Below are positions 4,041-7,154 of a DNA stretch of 7,154 nucleotides, one piece after another; position 1 is the stretch's first letter; each line of letters begins with the position of its first letter. The notes beneath the pieces were generated by a model. That model had not been told where the DNA came from. It did no database searches and saw only the letters and a program-made list of their open reading frames with translations. The DNA is from Candidatus Nealsoniibacteriota bacterium. GTDB taxonomy: Bacteria; Patescibacteriota; Minisyncoccia; Minisyncoccales; RBG-13-42-11. Both the position numbers and the translations under genes were made by a program. Location: NCBI GenBank assembly GCA_003556525.1, contig PWRH01000041.1, positions 1 to 7,154 of the forward strand, written 5' to 3'.

Positions 4041-6752
4041 TTATTTAACTAAAAGCTTTTCTTTTTTCTTTTTTTTCGGCACTGAATAAGAGGAACCTTT
4101 AAAAACAATATTGCCATCTTCAAAATCTATAAAAATACTGTCTTTTTCTTTTAATTCTCCTGAAACTATTTTCAAGGCCAAAGGATCCAAGACCATTTTT
4201 TGAATTACTCTTTTTAAAGGCCTGGCTCCCAAATTTTGGTCGAAACCACGCTCTGCCAAAAAGTTTTTAACCTTTTCACTAATTTTAATCTTAATTTGCT
4301 TTTGCTTCAAGCGGTGGATAACTTTTTCCAACTGAATGTCAACTATTTTTTTAATTTCGTTTTTGCCCAAATAGTTGAATATAATAATCTCATCGACCCT
4401 ATTTAAAAATTCAGGTCTGAAGCTTTCTTTCAAAACAGCCATAACTTTATTTTTCAAATCTTCTTTACCTCCTTTTTCTTCTTCATTTTCGCTAATAAAG
4501 CCCAAAGCAGCTTCTTGGGCAATAATGTCAGATCCGGCATTTGACGTCATAATTAAAATGGCATTTTTAAAAGAAGCTGTTCTTCCTTTAGAATCGGTTA
4601 ATCTACCGTCTTCTAAAATTTGAAGAAGGATGTTAAAAACATCGGGGTGAGCTTTTTCGATCTCGTCAAGTAAAATTACACTATAAGGTCTTCTTCTAAT
4701 TTTATCGGTCAGTTGTCCCCCTTCTTCATGGCCGATATAGCCGGGAGGAGAACCGATCATACGCGAAACAGTATGTTTTTCCATATATTCGGACATATCC
4801 AAACGGATCAATGCATTTTCATCGTTAAAAAGAAATTCAGCCAATGTTTTTACTGTTTCTGTTTTACCGACACCGGTAGGGCCTAAAAACATAAATGAAC
4901 CGAGCGGCCTGTTTTCTTCGGAAATACCAGCCCTTGCTCTTCTGATTGCATTGGAGATAGCTGTAATAGCTGCTGTTTGACCAATCACTCTTTTGGAAAG
5001 AACACCTTCCATTTTTTCCAGTTTTTTCGCCTCTGCTTCCAAAAGCCTGGTTACCGGAATACCTGTCCAGCGAGAAACAACTTTAGCCAATTCTTCTTCC
5101 GAAACTTCTTCTTTTAAAATTGGTTTTGATTTTTGGAACTTAGCTAATTTTTTCTCGGCTGATTTCAACTCTTTCAATAATTCAGGTATTTTTCCATATT
5201 TTAATTCAGCCACTTTTTGTAAGTCAGCTTCATTTTGGGCTTTTTCCGATTCAAAACGGGTATTTTCTATTTTTTCTTTCAGTTTTTTAATATTATCGAT
5301 GATTTCTCTTTCAGATTGCCATCTTGCCTCAACCCCCTTTAACTCTTCTTTTAAATCAGCCAATTGGCGGGCAATAACTTTTTTTCTCTTTTCAGCTTCT
5401 TGTGATCTATTGTTTTTCAAGTTTTGCTTTTCTATTTCAATTTTTTGAATTTCTTTTTTAAGTTCCTCAAACTCCGAAGGTTCTGATTCAATTTCAAGCC
5501 TTAAAGAACTCATAGCTTCGTCCATTAAATCAACCGCTTTGTCGGGCAAAAACCTATCCGTAATATAACGAGCAGCCAATTCAACAGCACTAACCAAGGC
5601 AGAGTCTTTTATTTTTACTCCGTGATGAAGTTCATATTTTTCTTTAATTCCTCTTAAAATAGCGATTGCGTCTTCAATTGTGGGTTCTGCAACATAAATT
5701 GGCTGAAATCTTCTTTCCAGTGCTGCGTCTTTTTCAATATATTTTTGATATTCTTTTAGAGTTGTTGCACCAATCGCCTTTAATTCACCCCGAGCTAAAG
5801 CCGGCTTTAATAAATTTGAAGCGTCAATCGCTCCTTCGGCACCGCCTGCGCCAACCAAGGTATGAAGCTCATCGATAAACAAAAGATATTTTCCACCTGC
5901 ACGATTCAACTCTTTTAAAAGGGCTTTTACTCTGTCTTCAAACTCTCCCCTATATTTTGTACCGGCAACAAGTGAGCCGAGATCCAAAGCAATTATTTCT
6001 TTATTTTTTAAAGACTCGGGAACATTATGATAAATGATTCTTTGAGCCAAGCCTTCCACTACAGCTGTTTTACCGACTCCGGCCTCACCGATTAAAACAG
6101 GGTTATTTTTTGTTCTTCTCGATAAAACTTGCATCAACCTTCTAATTTCGTTTTCTCTGCCGATTACCGGGTCAAGCTTGCCTTGCCTTGCCAACTGAGT
6201 TAAGTTTCTGGCATATTTCTCAATAACCTGATATTTTGATTCGGGCTGAGGGTCGGTAATTTTTTGACCTCCCCTAATTTGAGCCAAGCTTTTAAGCGCT
6301 GTTTCATAATCGAGCTTTCCCATTTCCAAAGAAGAAACCGCTCCGTTTGCCTGTAAAAAACCTGTTTTATCAAGAATTTCCTTTGCCTTGCTCTCAACGT
6401 CCAAAAGAGCTAAAAATAAATGTTCTATTGAAATATATTCATCGCCCATTTTGGAAGCTTCTTTTTTGGCTCTTTCAAGTACTTTAACCATATCTTGAGT
6501 TAAATAAAGCTGGCCAAAACTTTGCGGTACGGCAATTGTCGGAACCTTGCCTAAGGCAGCTTTTGTTTTTCTTTTTAGGCCGTCTATATCGGCACCGAGT
6601 CTTTGAAGCAAATTCAAAACCACGCTTCCCTCCTGAGAAAGCAAAGAGTCCAAAAGATGTAATGAGTCGATCTGTTGCTGGCCTTTTTCCTGAGCATTAT
6701 TTTGCGCCTGAAGAATTGCTTCCTGCGCTTTGTGAGTAAAATTACCATTCAT
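4041..6752 (-). CDS. clpB: ATP-dependent chaperone ClpB (protein disaggregase)
   Basis: ClpB is a cytoplasmic Hsp100 hexamer that threads aggregated proteins through its pore, normally with DnaK. With the ATG at 6752 it has 903 residues, slightly longer than the usual 850-870. The N domain covers about 4-140. NBD1 has Walker A GEAGVGKT (222-229), pore loop KYRG (266-269), Walker B LLFIDE (290-295) and arginines 347-348. A coiled-coil middle domain (about 418-548) separates ClpB from ClpA/ClpX. NBD2 has GPTGVGKT (624-631), pore loop GYIG (671-674), VILLDE (692-697), Arg785 and sensor-2 GARPLKR (842-848). The C-terminus is a Lys-rich tail. An in-frame ATG at 6791 would add 13 residues unlike the family; FTHKAQEAI favours 6752. 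No CIRCE or CtsR site is seen. A TATAAA at 6771-6776 could be the -10. Confidence 0.97.
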   Translation of the reverse strand: MNGNFTHKAQEAILQAQNNAQEKGQQQIDSLHLLDSLLSQEGSVVLNLLQRLGADIDGLKRKTKAALGKVPTIAVPQSFGQLYLTQDMVKVLERAKKEASKMGDEYISIEHLFLALLDVESKAKEILDKTGFLQANGAVSSLEMGKLDYETALKSLAQIRGGQKITDPQPESKYQVIEKYARNLTQLARQGKLDPVIGRENEIRRLMQVLSRRTKNNPVLIGEAGVGKTAVVEGLAQRIIYHNVPESLKNKEIIALDLGSLVAGTKYRGEFEDRVKALLKELNRAGGKYLLFIDELHTLVGAGGAEGAIDASNLLKPALARGELKAIGATTLKEYQKYIEKDAALERRFQPIYVAEPTIEDAIAILRGIKEKYELHHGVKIKDSALVSAVELAARYITDRFLPDKAVDLMDEAMSSLRLEIESEPSEFEELKKEIQKIEIEKQNLKNNRSQEAEKRKKVIARQLADLKEELKGVEARWQSEREIIDNIKKLKEKIENTRFESEKAQNEADLQKVAELKYGKIPELLKELKSAEKKLAKFQKSKPILKEEVSEEELAKVVSRWTGIPVTRLLEAEAKKLEKMEGVLSKRVIGQTAAITAISNAIRRARAGISEENRPLGSFMFLGPTGVGKTETVKTLAEFLFNDENALIRLDMSEYMEKHTVSRMIGSPPGYIGHEEGGQLTDKIRRRPYSVILLDEIEKAHPDVFNILLQILEDGRLTDSKGRTASFKNAILIMTSNAGSDIIAQEAALGFISENEEEKGGKEDLKNKVMAVLKESFRPEFLNRVDEIIIFNYLGKNEIKKIVDIQLEKVIHRLKQKQIKIKISEKVKNFLAERGFDQNLGARPLKRVIQKMVLDPLALKIVSGELKEKDSIFIDFEDGNIVFKGSSYSVPKKKKKEKLLVK

Positions 6753-6819
6753 AAAATAAATTTTTTGTTGTTTATAGTTTAGAATTAACATAAAAAAAGA
6801 GCTATTTCAAGTTTAAAAT

Positions 6820-6844
6820 AAAAAAAGAAGGGGTTATACCCCTT
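6820..6844 (-). terminator. Rho-independent terminator after the small TTG-started gene
   Basis: A 7-bp stem, AAGGGGT with ACCCCTT around a 3-nt loop, is followed on the minus strand by CTTTTTTTATTTT. The hairpin begins at the last base of the small gene's stop codon and separates that gene from clpB, so clpB should have its own promoter. Confidence 0.8.
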
Positions 6845-7017
6845 TAAAGATTCTTCTCCATAATGTGGAAAACTATTCCTCTTGCGCAATAAGGAAAATT
6901 TATTTTTTCCAACCATTTTTCCATTTCTTTTTCAATCTCTTCTTTTTTTATAATTCCCGCTTCTCTAAAGCCTTTAACCTTTTCTTTAATATCTCTTTCC
7001 GAAAGCTTTTTAATCAA
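6844..7017 (-). CDS. Small protein of 57 residues, unknown function, TTG start
   Basis: A short minus-strand frame starts at TTG (7017), 8 nt after a near-perfect ribosome binding site, and ends with TAA at 6844. An in-frame TAA lies directly before the TTG, so it cannot extend further. The product begins MIKKLSERDIKEKVKGFREA and is strongly charged and helical up to about residue 40, then ends in a more hydrophobic part, NFPYCARGIVFHIMEKNL, with one Cys. No membrane segment or known domain is recognised. It sits between two Rho-independent terminators, so it is probably a one-gene transcript. The SD, correct spacing and terminator at the stop together argue for a real gene. Confidence 0.6.
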   Translation of the reverse strand: MIKKLSERDIKEKVKGFREAGIIKKEEIEKEMEKWLEKINFPYCARGIVFHIMEKNL

Positions 7018-7025
7018 TTATTTAG

Positions 7026-7036
7026 CCTCCTTTTTT
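7026..7036 (-). promoter_or_regulatory. Strong Shine-Dalgarno sequence that fixes the TTG start at 7017
   Basis: AAAAAAGGAGG reads toward the TTG with 8 nt between GGAGG and the codon. No other gene in the window has a comparable site, which makes it the decisive evidence for the small gene. Confidence 0.75.
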
Positions 7037-7095
7037 AGTTTTAAAATATCCTCTAATAGTTTATAAAAAAATTTAAAAAAAGTAAACAGCCCTAT

Positions 7096-7143
7096 AAAAA
7101 AACGAGGGGATACAGATTAGCTTTTGGCAATCTTATATCCCCT
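7096..7143 (-). terminator. Rho-independent terminator of a gene beyond the right edge
   Basis: Arms AGGGGATA (7136-7143 on the minus strand) and TATCCCCT (7105-7112) enclose an inner AGATTGC/GCTAATCT helix with a CAAAA loop. The structure is followed by CGTTTTTTTAT. It must end a minus-strand transcript that starts outside the window. Confidence 0.8.
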
Positions 7144-7154
7144 GACTTTTTTAC

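Noticed and set aside
4993..5448. Plus-strand open frame, 151 codons
   Set aside because: It is antisense to the ClpB middle coiled coil. Lys/Glu-rich codons read backwards as Ser/Phe/Leu, giving long artificial frames.
6200..6397. Minus-strand open frame of 65 codons in another phase
   Set aside because: It lies wholly inside clpB in a different frame, with no family match.
6753..6791. Upstream ATG of clpB adding 13 residues
   Set aside because: The extra residues (LILNYKQQKIYF) do not resemble ClpB N-termini, and the likely -10 TATAAA lies inside this segment, so the ATG at 6752 is preferred.
6753..6843. CIRCE or CtsR heat-shock operator upstream of clpB
   Set aside because: Neither the TTAGCACTC inverted repeat nor the GGTCAAA heptad repeat is present.
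6864..6872. DnaA box TTTTCCACA
   Set aside because: It is an isolated match inside the coding sequence of the small TTG-started gene, where it encodes part of IVFHI.

Overview
The window is a strongly AT-rich stretch in which every convincing gene lies on the minus strand, so transcription runs from right to left. The families present suggest an uncultured Patescibacteria/CPR bacterium, most likely of the Parcubacteria type. They include a winged-helix plus Cas2-like (PaaX C-terminal) protein, a membrane-anchored ComEA-like helix-hairpin-helix surface protein, and a single-pass membrane protein of a type I recall from that group. Large reading frames stay open with TGA read as stop, so there is no sign of recoding. 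The taxonomic call is inference from protein families, not from a marker gene.

Layout from right (upstream) to left (downstream). A Rho-independent terminator (7096-7143) closes something outside the window. A 57-residue TTG-started small protein (6844-7017) has the only strong Shine-Dalgarno sequence here and its own terminator (6820-6844). Then comes clpB (4041-6752), a complete disaggregase, followed with zero spacing by a membrane-anchored HtrA-like protein (3324-4040) whose three catalytic positions all appear substituted. A terminator (3220-3256) ends this two-gene operon. A 270-base intergenic region holds two consensus DnaA boxes and the third copy of a long palindrome. Next are a membrane protein of unknown function (2463-3053), the second palindrome copy, the Cas2-like gene (1769-2308) and the first palindrome copy, which abuts a four-unit tandem array of 22-bp repeats. 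The window ends inside a large ComEA-like surface protein (1-1417, C-terminus missing).

How the genes fit together. ClpB with a dead HtrA-like partner suggests a protein-quality-control operon in which the partner binds rather than cuts. The membrane protein, the dead HtrA and the ComEA-like protein all have an N-terminal membrane anchor and an outside domain. The most unexplained structure is non-coding. Three near-identical 40-bp palindromes sit in the gaps around the Cas2-like and membrane-protein genes, with a 22-bp tandem array at one of them. They could be terminators, operators for the Cas2-like protein, or parts of a small repeat family or mobile unit. Nothing here proves which.
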